Shown: positions 7,685 to 16,536, numbered from the stretch's first letter. The stretch: 16,776 nt of DNA from JBBIMS01 sp964531645 (GCA_964531645.1 CAZHEF010000043.1:1-16776); one strand, 5' to 3'. Numbers and translations: made by a program. The notes: generated by a model not told the origin, from the letters alone.

Positions 7685-8884
7685 TTAGAACTTTGCAATC
7701 AATGTAAATATAGGAAGGTAAATTGACATCACTATCCCACCTACTATTACCCCAAGAAAAGCTATCATTATTGGTTCAAGAAGGGAAACAAGAGTATGAA
7801 CAGCTCTGTCCACTTCCTCCTCGTAGAATTCAGCAATCTTGTTTAGCATCTGGTCAAGCGCACCAGTTTGCTCACCTGCTCCTATCATCTGGAGGACCAT
7901 TGGAGGAAATACTTTCGAAGCTGATAAGGATTCGACAAGGGATTTTCCTTCAGAAACGAGCCTTCTTGCATAAATAATGGAATCCTCCACAATGGCATTC
8001 CCTGCAGTTTTGGCGGTTATTTCGAGAGAGTCTAACATGGGAACACCACTTGTGAGAAGGGTAGCGAATGTTCGAGAGAATCTTGCTACAGCAGTTTTTC
8101 TTATTAGGTCTCCGAGGACATAGACCTTAAGTAAAATCCTATCTATAACTCTTCTTCCTTTGTAAGTCTGATAATAGGCTCTTAGAAGAGCACCTAAACC
8201 GATAAAACCTCCAATTATCAAGTAGAAATAGGAGGCGAAGAATCTACTCACTGCAATTACTATCTGAGTGGGTAGAGGAAGAGCAATCCCCATTTCCATG
8301 AAAAGATTTGCGAAAGTGGGAACCACCTTCCACATTATTATAATCACTATGATTACTGCTATTGAAAGAACAACAGAAGGGTAAGCCATTGCAGACTTTA
8401 CCTGTCCCTTTATTCTTGTAACTTTTTCTATGTAAAGAGCAAGACGCTGCAGAATCTGGTCGAGATTTCCAGAAGCTTCTCCTGATGCAATCATGTTGCA
8501 ATAAAGGTTATCGAAAATATTGGGGTGTTTCCTAAACGCATTTGCAAGAGAAGAACCAGCTTCAACATCACTTTTAACAGCAAGAATTGTCTCTTTAAAA
8601 AGCTTGTTCTGTTGCTGACTCCCTAGGATTTCAAGAGCTTGAACAAGGGGTAAACCAGCAGAGAACATAACTGAAAACTGTCTTGTAAAAATTGCCAGTT
8701 CTTGTGAAGAAACTCTCTTGGGGATTAAGCGAGGAATTTTTAAGGCAGATTTTTTCTCTATTTTGATGACTAAAATCTGTTCCTTTGTTAAAAGTTTTGT
8801 AGCTTCCTCTATTGAAGTAGCTACTCTTTCCCCTGCTACAATCTGTCCATATTTATTTCTTCCCTTCCAGACATAAACTGGCAT
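7685..8884 (-). CDS. pilC: Type IV pilus inner-membrane platform protein PilC
   Basis: PilC is a GspF/T2SSF-family polytopic protein of 399 residues that anchors the pilus machine and couples the PilB and PilT motors to pilin assembly. Two homologous cytoplasmic domains are plain: FTRQFSVMFSAGLPL with GEASGNLDQIL in the first half, and FSRTFATLLTSGVPM with GEQTGALDQML in the second. Three membrane segments lie at about 168-188, 218-236 and 369-391. I chose ATG at 8884 (MPVYVWKG) over the GTG at 8890, because AGGAGG sits five bases upstream of the ATG, whereas the GTG overlaps that ribosome site. The ribosome site lies within the last codons of pilT, so translation is probably coupled. The N-terminal region (about 1-50) is the usual short domain before T2SSF. 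The length is normal for the family. Confidence 0.93.
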   Translation of the reverse strand: MPVYVWKGRNKYGQIVAGERVATSIEEATKLLTKEQILVIKIEKKSALKIPRLIPKRVSSQELAIFTRQFSVMFSAGLPLVQALEILGSQQQNKLFKETILAVKSDVEAGSSLANAFRKHPNIFDNLYCNMIASGEASGNLDQILQRLALYIEKVTRIKGQVKSAMAYPSVVLSIAVIIVIIIMWKVVPTFANLFMEMGIALPLPTQIVIAVSRFFASYFYLIIGGFIGLGALLRAYYQTYKGRRVIDRILLKVYVLGDLIRKTAVARFSRTFATLLTSGVPMLDSLEITAKTAGNAIVEDSIIYARRLVSEGKSLVESLSASKVFPPMVLQMIGAGEQTGALDQMLNKIAEFYEEEVDRAVHTLVSLLEPIMIAFLGVIVGGIVMSIYLPIFTLIAKF

Positions 8885-8886
8885 CT

Positions 8887-10005
8887 TCACCTCCTGTATG
8901 TCGAGGGTGTAGAAGATACAGGCATTTTTTGGGCTCCTACCCCTCTGTTCATCATATCTAATAATTCTTCTGGATAATGACTCAGGGATAAAGCTGTTTC
9001 CATTGTTATCAGCTTCCTGAAATATAAATTGGCAAGAGATTGATTGAATGTTTGCATACCATATTTCTCCTGACCTGTTTGCATTAGTCCATATATCTGG
9101 TGTATTTTATCCTCTCTTATCAAATTCCTTATTGCTGGAGTGGGGAAAAGAATTTCCATGGCAAGGACTCTTCCTCTTCCGTCAGCTTTTGGTAAAAGAG
9201 CCTGACAGAGTATTCCTTCAAGAATTAAAGAAAGTTGTGTCCTTACCTGAGCCTGCTGATGGGGTGGAAATATATCTATTATTCTGTTTATAGTTTGTGC
9301 TGCAGAGTTAGTGTGAAGGGTTGCAAATGTGAGATGCCCTGTTTCAGCTATCTGGAGAGCAGATTCGACAGTTTCAAGGTCTCTCATTTCTCCGATTAAA
9401 ACAACATCTGGATCCTCTCTCAGAACAGACCTCAGAGCTTTATGGAATGAGTGAGTATCAGAACCAACCTCTCTCTGATTTACCACAGCTCTTTTGTGAG
9501 TGTGCAGGTATTCTATCGGGTCTTCTATCGTTACAATATGAAGAGGTTTTTCATTGTTTATTTTATCGAGCATGGCAGCAAGGGTCGTGGATTTTCCAGA
9601 ACCTGTTGGACCTGTAACAAGAACAAGCCCTCTCGGCTTTTCACAAAGAGAGGCAACTTGGGGAGGAATACCGAGAGCTTCGAAGCCAAGGATTTCATAA
9701 GGGATTCTTCTAAAAGCTCCTGCCACAGCCCCTCTCTGGAAAAACACATTTGCTCTGAATCTTGCAAGACCTTTAATTCCGAAAGAAAAGTCAAGTTCAA
9801 GATCTTCTTCAAGTTTATGCTTTTGATTGTCCGTTAAAACGCTATAAATAAGCTGTTTGGTATCGGCTGCGGATAAAGGCGGATGGGGAATTGGAGCAAG
9901 AACACCATTTACTCTCATCTGAGGAGGTATGTTAGTTGTTATATGGAGATCTGTTCCTCCCTCCTTTACTACTATTTTTAAAAGCTCATGAAGTGGCATA
10001 ACCAT
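8887..10005 (-). CDS. pilT: Type IV pilus retraction ATPase PilT
   Basis: PilT is a hexameric cytoplasmic ATPase that powers pilus retraction. At 372 residues it has the usual length. The N-terminal PAS-like domain begins LHELLKIVVKEGGTDLH. The catalytic core has Walker A GPTGSGKS (132-139), the Asp box TIEDPIEY (159-166), Walker B LIGEMRD (203-209) and the His box TGHLTFATLHTNS (222-234). The C-terminal AIRNLIRE motif (291-298) is the PilT hallmark needed for retraction and separates it from PilB. There is no cysteine zinc module, also as expected. The start ATG at 10005 follows AGGAG with good spacing; a second ATG two codons later is possible. It begins 11 bases after the pilB stop and ends on the ribosome site of pilC. 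The C-terminal tail after about 350 is low in conservation. Confidence 0.95.
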   Translation of the reverse strand: MVMPLHELLKIVVKEGGTDLHITTNIPPQMRVNGVLAPIPHPPLSAADTKQLIYSVLTDNQKHKLEEDLELDFSFGIKGLARFRANVFFQRGAVAGAFRRIPYEILGFEALGIPPQVASLCEKPRGLVLVTGPTGSGKSTTLAAMLDKINNEKPLHIVTIEDPIEYLHTHKRAVVNQREVGSDTHSFHKALRSVLREDPDVVLIGEMRDLETVESALQIAETGHLTFATLHTNSAAQTINRIIDIFPPHQQAQVRTQLSLILEGILCQALLPKADGRGRVLAMEILFPTPAIRNLIREDKIHQIYGLMQTGQEKYGMQTFNQSLANLYFRKLITMETALSLSHYPEELLDMMNRGVGAQKMPVSSTPSTYRR

Positions 10006-10016
10006 TTTTTTCTCCT

Positions 10017-11750
10017 TTAAAATCTCATTGTTTCTCTCAAAACCTCCTCAACAGAGGTAATACCCATTTTAATTTTTTCAAGTCCACTTCTTCGAAGGGT
10101 TACCATACCCTGCTCTATAGCTTTATTCCTTATTTCAATGGCATGGGCTCCTGATACAATAAGTTCCCTTATTTCATCGGTGATACTCATGACTTCAAAT
10201 AGTCCAGTTCTTCCCTTATACCCTATATTGTTACAATCAGGGCACCCTTTTGGCTTGTAAATCTTTAAACCTTTTATCTCATCGGGAAGAAAACCAAGAT
10301 CTATGAGTGATTGAGGAGATAGAGGGTTTGCAACCTTGCATTTGTTGCATAATCTTCTTACCAGTCTCTGGGCAACGATTAAAATTAATGCGTTTGCAAC
10401 AAGATATGGTTCAATACCCATGTTTATCAGACGGGCAATTGTGCTTGCTGCATCGTTTGTATGAATTGTGCTGAAAACAAGATGCCCTGTGAGAGCTGCC
10501 TTCATTGCTATATCTGCTGTCTCGAAATCTCTTACCTCTCCAACAAGGATTATGTTCGGATCCTGTCTCAAGAAAGCTCTTAATGTGGTTGCAAAATTAA
10601 GCCCTATTTCATCCTTAACATTTACTTGATTAATTCCTTGAATATTAAATTCAACAGGGTCTTCTACTGTAAGAATGTTTGTATCAATTGTGTTCAATTT
10701 GGAAACCGCTGAATAAAGGGTGTTTGTTTTACCGCTTCCTGTGGGTCCTGTTACAAGAATGATGCCCCAGGGTTTTGATATTGCTTCCTGAAATCTCTCG
10801 AAAGAAATGGGTTCAAGTCCAAGTTGGGTAAGATCAAGCTTTAGCTGTGCCCTATCAAGTATTCGGATGACAATCTTTTCACCAAAAATTGTTGGTAAAG
10901 TAGAAACTCTCATGTCAACTTCTTTTGGATTCCCATCACTTCCTTTCAATTTAAACTTTATCCTGCCGTCCTGAGGCAATCTTTTCTCTGCGATATCCAT
11001 TTTTGAAAGGATTTTAATTCTTGAAATTATGGCATCCTTCATAGAAAAGTGCGGAGGTTTTATTGGATAGAGTAACCCGTCTATTCTCAACCTTATTCTC
11101 AGTTCTTTTTCATAGGGCTCGATGTGTATATCGCTCGCTCTTTTCTCTATGGCGTTGTAAAGGAGTAAATTTACAAACTGAATTATAGGAGCCTGTGCTG
11201 CCTGCTTTGCAATATCTATAACATCTGTGTCTTTCTCTATAACTACCTCCATTTGAGGTGTATCTTCTGAAATTTGAGCAATCTGTTCAAATCTTTCCAT
11301 AGCCTTGGCAACTTCCATATCAGTTGAACTACCATAATATTTTTCAATTGCCATTTTTAAAGGAGTTTCAGGTGCTACAACTGGTTGGACATTGAGTTCG
11401 GTTTTGAAACGAATATCTTCAATTGCAGTTAAGTTTGTTGGGTCAGCCATAGCAACTGTAAGAATATGTCCCATTCTGTGAAGGGGAAGAAGGGTATACT
11501 TACGAGCAAGATCGGCAGGAATCAACGAAAGCACATCTGGTTCGACTTCGAACTTGGAAATGTTTATTGAGGGATAACCCAATTGCTTGCTCAAAATCAT
11601 TGCAATATCTTCTTCTGAAACTAAGCCGAGTTTTATTAGTGCACTTCCAAGCTTGAGACCGTTTGATCTCTGGAATTCGAGAGCCTGTTTTAATTGTTCC
11701 TCTGTTATCAAATTTTCTTTTAATAACAATTCGCCTAATCGCAAAGCCAT
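10017..11750 (-). CDS. pilB: Type IV pilus extension ATPase PilB
   Basis: This GspE/PilB-family ATPase of 577 residues drives pilus polymerisation at the inner membrane. The N-terminal MshEN-like domain (about 1-140; LGELLLKENLITEEQL) in some relatives binds cyclic di-GMP. The core has Walker A GPTGSGKT (335-342), the Asp box TVEDPVEF (361-368), Walker B ILVGEVRD (401-408) and the His box TGHLVFSTIHTND (421-433). The zinc module carries C468, C471, C503 and C506. Together with the adjacent pilT and pilC this supports a pilus role over type II secretion, though GspE is a close relative. The ATG at 11750 has GAAGGAA seven bases upstream. It is the first gene of the pil operon, with its own promoter just upstream. 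Confidence 0.94.
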   Translation of the reverse strand: MALRLGELLLKENLITEEQLKQALEFQRSNGLKLGSALIKLGLVSEEDIAMILSKQLGYPSINISKFEVEPDVLSLIPADLARKYTLLPLHRMGHILTVAMADPTNLTAIEDIRFKTELNVQPVVAPETPLKMAIEKYYGSSTDMEVAKAMERFEQIAQISEDTPQMEVVIEKDTDVIDIAKQAAQAPIIQFVNLLLYNAIEKRASDIHIEPYEKELRIRLRIDGLLYPIKPPHFSMKDAIISRIKILSKMDIAEKRLPQDGRIKFKLKGSDGNPKEVDMRVSTLPTIFGEKIVIRILDRAQLKLDLTQLGLEPISFERFQEAISKPWGIILVTGPTGSGKTNTLYSAVSKLNTIDTNILTVEDPVEFNIQGINQVNVKDEIGLNFATTLRAFLRQDPNIILVGEVRDFETADIAMKAALTGHLVFSTIHTNDAASTIARLINMGIEPYLVANALILIVAQRLVRRLCNKCKVANPLSPQSLIDLGFLPDEIKGLKIYKPKGCPDCNNIGYKGRTGLFEVMSITDEIRELIVSGAHAIEIRNKAIEQGMVTLRRSGLEKIKMGITSVEEVLRETMRF

Positions 11751-11770
11751 TTTCCAGTTCCTTCTGTTAT

Positions 11771-11797
11771 ATTATATTAATTATTTTCATCTGTCAA
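11771..11797 (-). promoter_or_regulatory. Sigma70-type promoter of the pilB operon
   Basis: On the minus strand a perfect TTGACA (11792-11797) is followed by a perfect TATAAT (11771-11776) with a 15-base spacer; the overlapping TAATAT would give a 17-base spacer. The -10 ends about 20 bases before the pilB ATG and leaves room for the GAAGGAA ribosome site. This suggests constitutive expression of the pil operon independent of sigma54. The rest of 11798-11951 shows only a weak six-base hairpin (AATCTT/AAGATT, 11934-11953) at the rph stop. Confidence 0.6.
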
Positions 11798-11951
11798 ATA
11801 TCAAGTGGTAAAAGTGAGACGGGTAAAGCGGTTTGGAAAAATTTGAGGCTCGAGGTCTGAAATTTTACTTTTATTTTATAGTAGCTTTTCTGTTCTGTAC
11901 ACTTTGCTCCTTCTTTAAATTGCATTTTTCAATAATCTTAGTTTTTCAAGA

Positions 11952-12683
11952 TTAAACTTTTATTTCTAATTTTTCAAGAACTTTTCTCTCCTTCTCAATA
12001 ATCTTCTCTATTCCTTTTTCAGCAAGGGAAATAAGGGATTGAAGTTCTTCTCTCTGGAAAGTTCTTCCCTCTCCCGTTACCTGAAGTTCAGCTATTTCAC
12101 CCCTGTCAGTTTTTACCAAATTCAGGTCTATTTCAGCCCTTGAATCCTCTGAAAAATCAAGATCCAGAAGGAATTCTTCATCAACAATTCCAGCGGATAC
12201 TCCAGCCAATAGGGCTCTCATTGGCGATTCTATTATAAGGCCATCATTTTTCATTTTTTGGAAAAGAATGGATAGTGTTAAAGAAGCTGCGGTTACTGAG
12301 GCTGTTCTTGTTCCACCATCAGCCTGTATAACATCGCAATCAATAATAATGGTTCTTTCCTGGAGGAGAGATAGATCAACAACGGATCGCAAAGACCTCC
12401 CGATCATCCTCTGGATTTCATGGGTTCTTCCCGAGAGTCTACCCTGGACAGATTCTCTTACATTCCTTTTTTCAGTCGCCCTTGGAAGCATGGAATATTC
12501 TGCAGTGATCCATCCCTTTCCAGTTCCTTTAAGAAATGGGGGAACTTTTTCATCAATTGATGCAGAACAAATTATTTTTGTATCCCCAAGTTCTAAAAAT
12601 ACAGAAGCCTCGGGAAACTTTAGAAAATCAGGAAAAATTTTTAATTCTCTTAACTCTTCATTTCCTCTCCCATTTTTCCTCAT
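11952..12683 (-). CDS. rph: Ribonuclease PH
   Basis: RNase PH is a phosphorolytic 3'-to-5' exoribonuclease that trims tRNA 3' ends. At 243 residues it is of normal length. It shows RKNGRGNEELR (2-12), the GWITAEYSMLPRAT segment (57-70), the phosphate-binding GRTHEIQRMIGRSLR (85-99), DCDVIQADGGTRTASVTAA (115-133) and the catalytic-region DLDFSED (174-180). The N-terminal motif has Asn where most members have Asp (R.DGR), a minor variation. ATG at 12683 starts three bases after the stop of the metallo-beta-lactamase-fold gene, so it is probably co-transcribed with it. It is the last gene of the envelope operon. The frequent neighbour rdgB is absent. Confidence 0.96.
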   Translation of the reverse strand: MRKNGRGNEELRELKIFPDFLKFPEASVFLELGDTKIICSASIDEKVPPFLKGTGKGWITAEYSMLPRATEKRNVRESVQGRLSGRTHEIQRMIGRSLRSVVDLSLLQERTIIIDCDVIQADGGTRTASVTAASLTLSILFQKMKNDGLIIESPMRALLAGVSAGIVDEEFLLDLDFSEDSRAEIDLNLVKTDRGEIAELQVTGEGRTFQREELQSLISLAEKGIEKIIEKERKVLEKLEIKV

Positions 12684-12686
12684 AAC

Positions 12687-13394
12687 CTATTTTCCCTTCT
12701 GTAGTATTACAACATTCCCTTTGAATTCTTTCTTAAAAGTTTCAGCATCCATTTCTGAACCAACAATAGAACCCCAGTGTATCGGTATAGCTACTTTGGG
12801 AGATATTGTATTTGCAGCCTGAGCAGCTTCCTTTGCGTTCATCGTGTATGTTCCACCAACAGGTAGAAATGCAATGTCAATTTTCCCAAGGTTCTTCATT
12901 TCAGGAATAAAATCTGTATCACCTGCATGATAAACACTTACACCGTTTACTTCCACTATATATCCAACCCAGTTTCTCTCCTTAGGGTGAAACCTTTTGT
13001 CAATGTTATACGCGGGGACAGCCTTAATTTTTACTCCGTAAATTTCCAGTTCCTTTCCAGGTGAAATCTCCTTTTTTTCTTCCTTGACCTTAGCTATCAC
13101 ATCAGAAGTTGAAACTATAACTGTATTTTCCTTTTGAATTTTCTTAATGTCTTCTGGAGAAAAATGGTCGTAGTGTTCATGGGTAATTAGAATTATATCA
13201 GCTTTTTCAGTGCCAGAAGAAAGCTCGAAGGGGTCAATATAAATTATCTTTTCAGCTTTTATCATTATTGATGCATGACCATACCACTTTATTGAATTCA
13301 AAACTTTCTGAACCTTTTCGTCAAGAGAAGAAGAGATTAAGCTGAAGGTTAGCAAAAAAGCTAAGCATAAAAAAATTAAGTTGTAAATACGCAT
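12687..13394 (-). CDS. Exported metallo-beta-lactamase-fold hydrolase, UlaG-like
   Basis: This is a metal-dependent hydrolase of the metallo-beta-lactamase fold, 235 residues, of the group that includes UlaG-like and UPF0173 proteins; the substrate is unknown. An N-terminal hydrophobic segment (about 4-22) looks like a signal peptide, so it probably acts in the periplasm, which is uncommon for UlaG-type proteins. The mature part opens with the WYGHASIMI strand (37-45). Metal ligands are visible as THEHYDH (71-77), HAGDTD (156-161) and PIHWGS (204-209). I chose ATG at 13394 because GGAGG precedes it directly; a TTG in frame at 13409 lies within that ribosome site. It sits 46 bases after the acyltransferase and three bases before rph. 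A link to lipid A or cell-wall metabolism is suggested only by location. Confidence 0.85.
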   Translation of the reverse strand: MRIYNLIFLCLAFLLTFSLISSSLDEKVQKVLNSIKWYGHASIMIKAEKIIYIDPFELSSGTEKADIILITHEHYDHFSPEDIKKIQKENTVIVSTSDVIAKVKEEKKEISPGKELEIYGVKIKAVPAYNIDKRFHPKERNWVGYIVEVNGVSVYHAGDTDFIPEMKNLGKIDIAFLPVGGTYTMNAKEAAQAANTISPKVAIPIHWGSIVGSEMDAETFKKEFKGNVVILQKGK

Positions 13395-13440
13395 TTTACC
13401 TCCCTCCAAAAAAATTTAATCTTTTCAAAAAATTTACCTC

Positions 13441-14313
13441 TCAAGGTCTCTCTTTCCATCTTTGATGAAACCATAACCAAAGATGTGGACTTTTTCTTAT
13501 TTCATCTTCCACAATTTTAGTATATCCTTGAGTGATTTTCAATACATCATCTTCTGGCTCTGTTTTTATGGGTTCTTTTATTTCAACAATATAATTATAA
13601 TTTTCATCGGGATAACAAAAAATAGGCAAAATTGGTGAACCATATTTAATATGAAAGAGGGCAAGACCAGTTGAGGTGCATGCAGGAGTTCCAAAAAAAT
13701 CCACAAATACGCCTCTGTTTTTCAAAGTATTCTGATCTGCCAGAATTCCAAGGATACCGCCACTCTTGAGGATTTCGCGGGCTTCCTTTTTTGCTTCCTC
13801 TTTATAAATTGTTTTGTTTCCATATCTTTCTCTAAATTTTTTTACAATTTTGTCGAGAAACGGGTTATCAAATTTTCTTGCGATGGCAGTTATAGGAAAA
13901 CCCTCCAGGGCAAGGACGGGCGGAATAATTTCCCAGTTTCCAAAATGGGCAGAAAGAAAAAGGACCCCTTTTCCCATTTCTTTTGTTTTTTTCAGGGTAT
14001 CTATTCCTTTTATCATATAAGTTTTTCTTAAAGATTTCGCCCCTTTTTTCATTAACCACAGAATATCGAATATTAAACATCCAAAGTGTTGAAAGCATTC
14101 TTTTATTAGCTCCTCAACTTCTCTTTCATTTAATTCTCTTCCAAAAGCCAATTTTAGGTTCTCCATAGCTATCCTTCTCTTGCCCTTTAAAAGATTATAT
14201 GCAATTAAACCAGTGATTTTCCCAGCTTTTATATAGACCTTTCTTGGAAAGGGGTAAAAAAGTATTTGAATTAATTTAAAGAGAAGAAATTCAAGGATGT
14301 ATCTTACCTTCAT
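13441..14313 (-). CDS. lpxL: LpxL/HtrB-family lipid A acyltransferase
   Basis: This lysophospholipid-acyltransferase family protein of 290 residues probably adds a secondary acyl chain to Kdo-lipid A at the inner membrane. A hydrophobic N-terminal segment (about 5-22) anchors it. The catalytic HX4E motif is SAHFGNWE (H123, E128). The second conserved block is LADQN (191-195), then GVFVDFFGTPACTSTGLA (201-218), and a C-terminal WLWFHQRWK stretch is typical of the family. It overlaps lpxK by ATGA and follows waaA and lpxK, the Kdo-lipid A steps that precede it in the pathway. Whether it is LpxL or LpxM, or which acyl donor it uses, cannot be read from sequence. No other acyltransferase is present in the window. 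Confidence 0.88.
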   Translation of the reverse strand: MKVRYILEFLLFKLIQILFYPFPRKVYIKAGKITGLIAYNLLKGKRRIAMENLKLAFGRELNEREVEELIKECFQHFGCLIFDILWLMKKGAKSLRKTYMIKGIDTLKKTKEMGKGVLFLSAHFGNWEIIPPVLALEGFPITAIARKFDNPFLDKIVKKFRERYGNKTIYKEEAKKEAREILKSGGILGILADQNTLKNRGVFVDFFGTPACTSTGLALFHIKYGSPILPIFCYPDENYNYIVEIKEPIKTEPEDDVLKITQGYTKIVEDEIRKSPHLWLWFHQRWKERP

Positions 14314-15278
14314 ATTTTCAGCCTTTTCAGCAAGAATTCATAAAAATTGTTTTCAAGATCGGCCTCTATCTTAGAATAAACTATTTGTAGAGAAAAGGGA
14401 AGTTTCGAAAGCCTGATTAAGTCTTTTTCTGTTGTCACCGCTATTTTTACTCCCTTTTCTTCTGCCACCCTTTCAATTTTCTCTAAATCCTTAAAGGTAA
14501 ATCTATGATGGTCAGGAAAGAAAATTGTCTTTTCAGGGATTATTGGAATTGATTTTAAGGATTTTACAAATCTAAGGGGGTTGGCAATTCCGCAGAATGC
14601 AATGACTTTCTCCCCCCTTAAATCAATCCTGGAGCCATTTTTGTCGAAAATTCCACAACTTATTGTTCTGAATTTGAAAATGGGAATATTCTTCATTATT
14701 TTCTCAACTTTTCTCACAAATTCTCCCTTTGCAAAATCTTCATTTATAAGGATTGCGTGTGCCCTTGAGAGGGATGATAAAAACTCTCTTTTAAAAGAAG
14801 GTTGGGTAGAAACAATAACGATGTCCAATTCGCGGAATAGCTTTCTATACTGAAATCCGTCGTCAAGAATTATCAATTTTGTACCCATTTCAATTGCCTT
14901 TAATGCAGAATCTGTTCTTTTTTTTCCAGTTATTACGGGAACTGAAGGAAGATTTTCTGCGATCAACAATGCCTCATCCCCGATCTCTTCCCAATCTTTC
15001 TTTCTAATTCTTCCATTTGAGACAATTGCACCCTCTGATTCCTTTCTACCTTTGTATCCTCTAAGGATAATACTTGGCTTAATTTCTTTCTGGATAAAGA
15101 ATTTCGCAAGGGAAATTACAACAGGGGTCTTCCCTTCCCCTCCAAAGGATATATTTCCAACTGATATAACAGGAACATCAACCCTAAGAGACTTTTTAAT
15201 CCCTTTTTTATAAAAAAAGTTTATTATGGAGTTGGATATTTGGAAGGGAATAGATAAGAGTTTATAGAGTGCTTTCAT
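14310..15278 (-). CDS. lpxK: Tetraacyldisaccharide 4'-kinase LpxK
   Basis: LpxK phosphorylates the 4' position of the tetraacyl disaccharide to make lipid IVA, at the inner-membrane face. At 322 residues it is of usual length. Residues 1-25 are the hydrophobic N-terminal helix. The P-loop reads GNISFGGEGKTP (41-52), with Glu where TGKTP is common. Then come LRGYKG (72-77), GDEALLIA (100-107) and LDDGFQYRKL (138-147), the DDGFQ motif typical of the family. The kinase overlaps both neighbours by four bases (ATGA), upstream waaA and downstream the acyltransferase, indicating translational coupling. It is strong evidence for a lipid A-containing outer membrane. Confidence 0.96.
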   Translation of the reverse strand: MKALYKLLSIPFQISNSIINFFYKKGIKKSLRVDVPVISVGNISFGGEGKTPVVISLAKFFIQKEIKPSIILRGYKGRKESEGAIVSNGRIRKKDWEEIGDEALLIAENLPSVPVITGKKRTDSALKAIEMGTKLIILDDGFQYRKLFRELDIVIVSTQPSFKREFLSSLSRAHAILINEDFAKGEFVRKVEKIMKNIPIFKFRTISCGIFDKNGSRIDLRGEKVIAFCGIANPLRFVKSLKSIPIIPEKTIFFPDHHRFTFKDLEKIERVAEEKGVKIAVTTEKDLIRLSKLPFSLQIVYSKIEADLENNFYEFLLKRLKI

Positions 15279-16528
15279 TTGGATAAAAAATAAAGAATTT
15301 CAGCAATAGTTTTATCCTTTGCTCCTTTAATTTTATTTAAAATTTCATGCCCTATCAAACCCATTTTCTTATGGCTCTCACTTCCTGTTTCTTCTAACAT
15401 TTCCATCAGTTCCTTTTTATTTTTAACCATTTTTGCTCCACCATTTGTAATGAAAATTTCTGGAAGTTCTCTGAAATTATGCATGAAAGGTCCAAAAAAA
15501 ACAGGTTTTTTGTAAAAGATTGGCTCGAGAAAGTTGTGACCTCCTACCTTTACGAGACTACCTCCTACAAAGGAAGAATCAGAAATGGCATAAAATTCTG
15601 GAAGTTCTCCGATTGTATCAAGTAGGAGAATTTCAAAATCATCCTTCTTAAAAGTAGATTTCTTTTGATATCTGAAGCCATAGGATTTTATCAAATTTTC
15701 AACTTTTGGAAACCTTTCCGGATGCCTTGGAGCTATTACCATTACTACATCATCCCTTTTGACTTTTTTAAATGCATTTAAAAGAATCTTCTCTTCTCCA
15801 TCCGCAGTGCTGCCTACTACAATTATCTTTTTTTTAGAAAGGTTAAGTTCCTCTTTCCTTTTATGGAACCATTCCTCACTGAATTCAGGGAGGATAAGTT
15901 CTGCTTTAAGGGAGCCAGCGATAGTGATTTTTTCCTTACCAATTCCTAAATCTGAAAGAAAATTCTTTGTTTTTCCGCTCTGGACAAGAAATTTGTCAAT
16001 TTTGTTAAGAATTTTTGAAACTGCAAATTTTAGTATTTTAAATAGAAATTCTGTCCTTTTTCCAATTCTGACATTGGTAATGATTACAGGAACATTTCTT
16101 TTTTTTGCTTCAGTGATTAGGGTAGGCCATATTTCAGCTTCAATCAAAATGAGAATATCAGGCTTAAATTCTTTGAAAAATTTATTTATGGAGATGATAA
16201 GATCAAAAGGAGAGGGGCTCACATAGCAGGAACCAGAGAGTTTTTTCCTTGCCAATTCAAGGCCTGTAGGTGTTGTTGATGTAAGAAGTATCTCAAATTC
16301 ACCTTTTTCCTTAAGGGCTTTCACAATGGGAATCGATAGATTAACCTCTCCAAGAGATACAGCATGAATCCAAATCCTTTTCCCCTTCTTCGGAGGGAAA
16401 TTCAGACTTCTTCCAAATTTATCTGAGAGTCTGTATTTTCCTTTTACAAATGATCTTTTGACCAAAAGATAATAAGGGGAGACTAAAATGAGAAGGGTTA
16501 GATAGATTAAATTCCAGAAATAAATCAT
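15275..16528 (-). CDS. waaA: Kdo transferase WaaA (KdtA)
   Basis: This 3-deoxy-D-manno-octulosonic acid transferase, 417 residues, is a GT-B enzyme (family GT30) that adds Kdo from CMP-Kdo to lipid A precursor. The N-terminal hydrophobic segment (about 5-22) anchors it. The catalytic base is in HAVSLGEV (E61). EAEIWPTL (130-137), TNVRIGKRTE (151-160), VGSTADGEE, IAPRHPERF and GGHNFLEP are family blocks in the expected order. Several carry substitutions compared with proteobacterial enzymes (for example STADGEE for STHEGEE). Whether it is mono- or bifunctional cannot be told. ATG at 16528 has no ribosome site, but a -10-like box ends eight bases upstream, suggesting a leaderless message. It is the first gene of the operon. 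Confidence 0.95.
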   Translation of the reverse strand: MIYFWNLIYLTLLILVSPYYLLVKRSFVKGKYRLSDKFGRSLNFPPKKGKRIWIHAVSLGEVNLSIPIVKALKEKGEFEILLTSTTPTGLELARKKLSGSCYVSPSPFDLIISINKFFKEFKPDILILIEAEIWPTLITEAKKRNVPVIITNVRIGKRTEFLFKILKFAVSKILNKIDKFLVQSGKTKNFLSDLGIGKEKITIAGSLKAELILPEFSEEWFHKRKEELNLSKKKIIVVGSTADGEEKILLNAFKKVKRDDVVMVIAPRHPERFPKVENLIKSYGFRYQKKSTFKKDDFEILLLDTIGELPEFYAISDSSFVGGSLVKVGGHNFLEPIFYKKPVFFGPFMHNFRELPEIFITNGGAKMVKNKKELMEMLEETGSESHKKMGLIGHEILNKIKGAKDKTIAEILYFLSK

Positions 16529-16536
16529 AATCTAAA

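Noticed and set aside
9451..9837. Plus-strand open frame of 128 codons within pilT
   Set aside because: It lies wholly inside a strongly conserved minus-strand gene, shows no recognisable domain and is a reading-frame shadow. The same applies to the other long antisense frames at 5913-6233, 6852-7205, 12268-12822 and 15759-16226.
10017..11750. GspE of a type II secretion system
   Set aside because: It is a close relative, but adjacent pilT with the AIRNLIRE motif and pilS/pilR point to type IV pili; no gsp genes are present.
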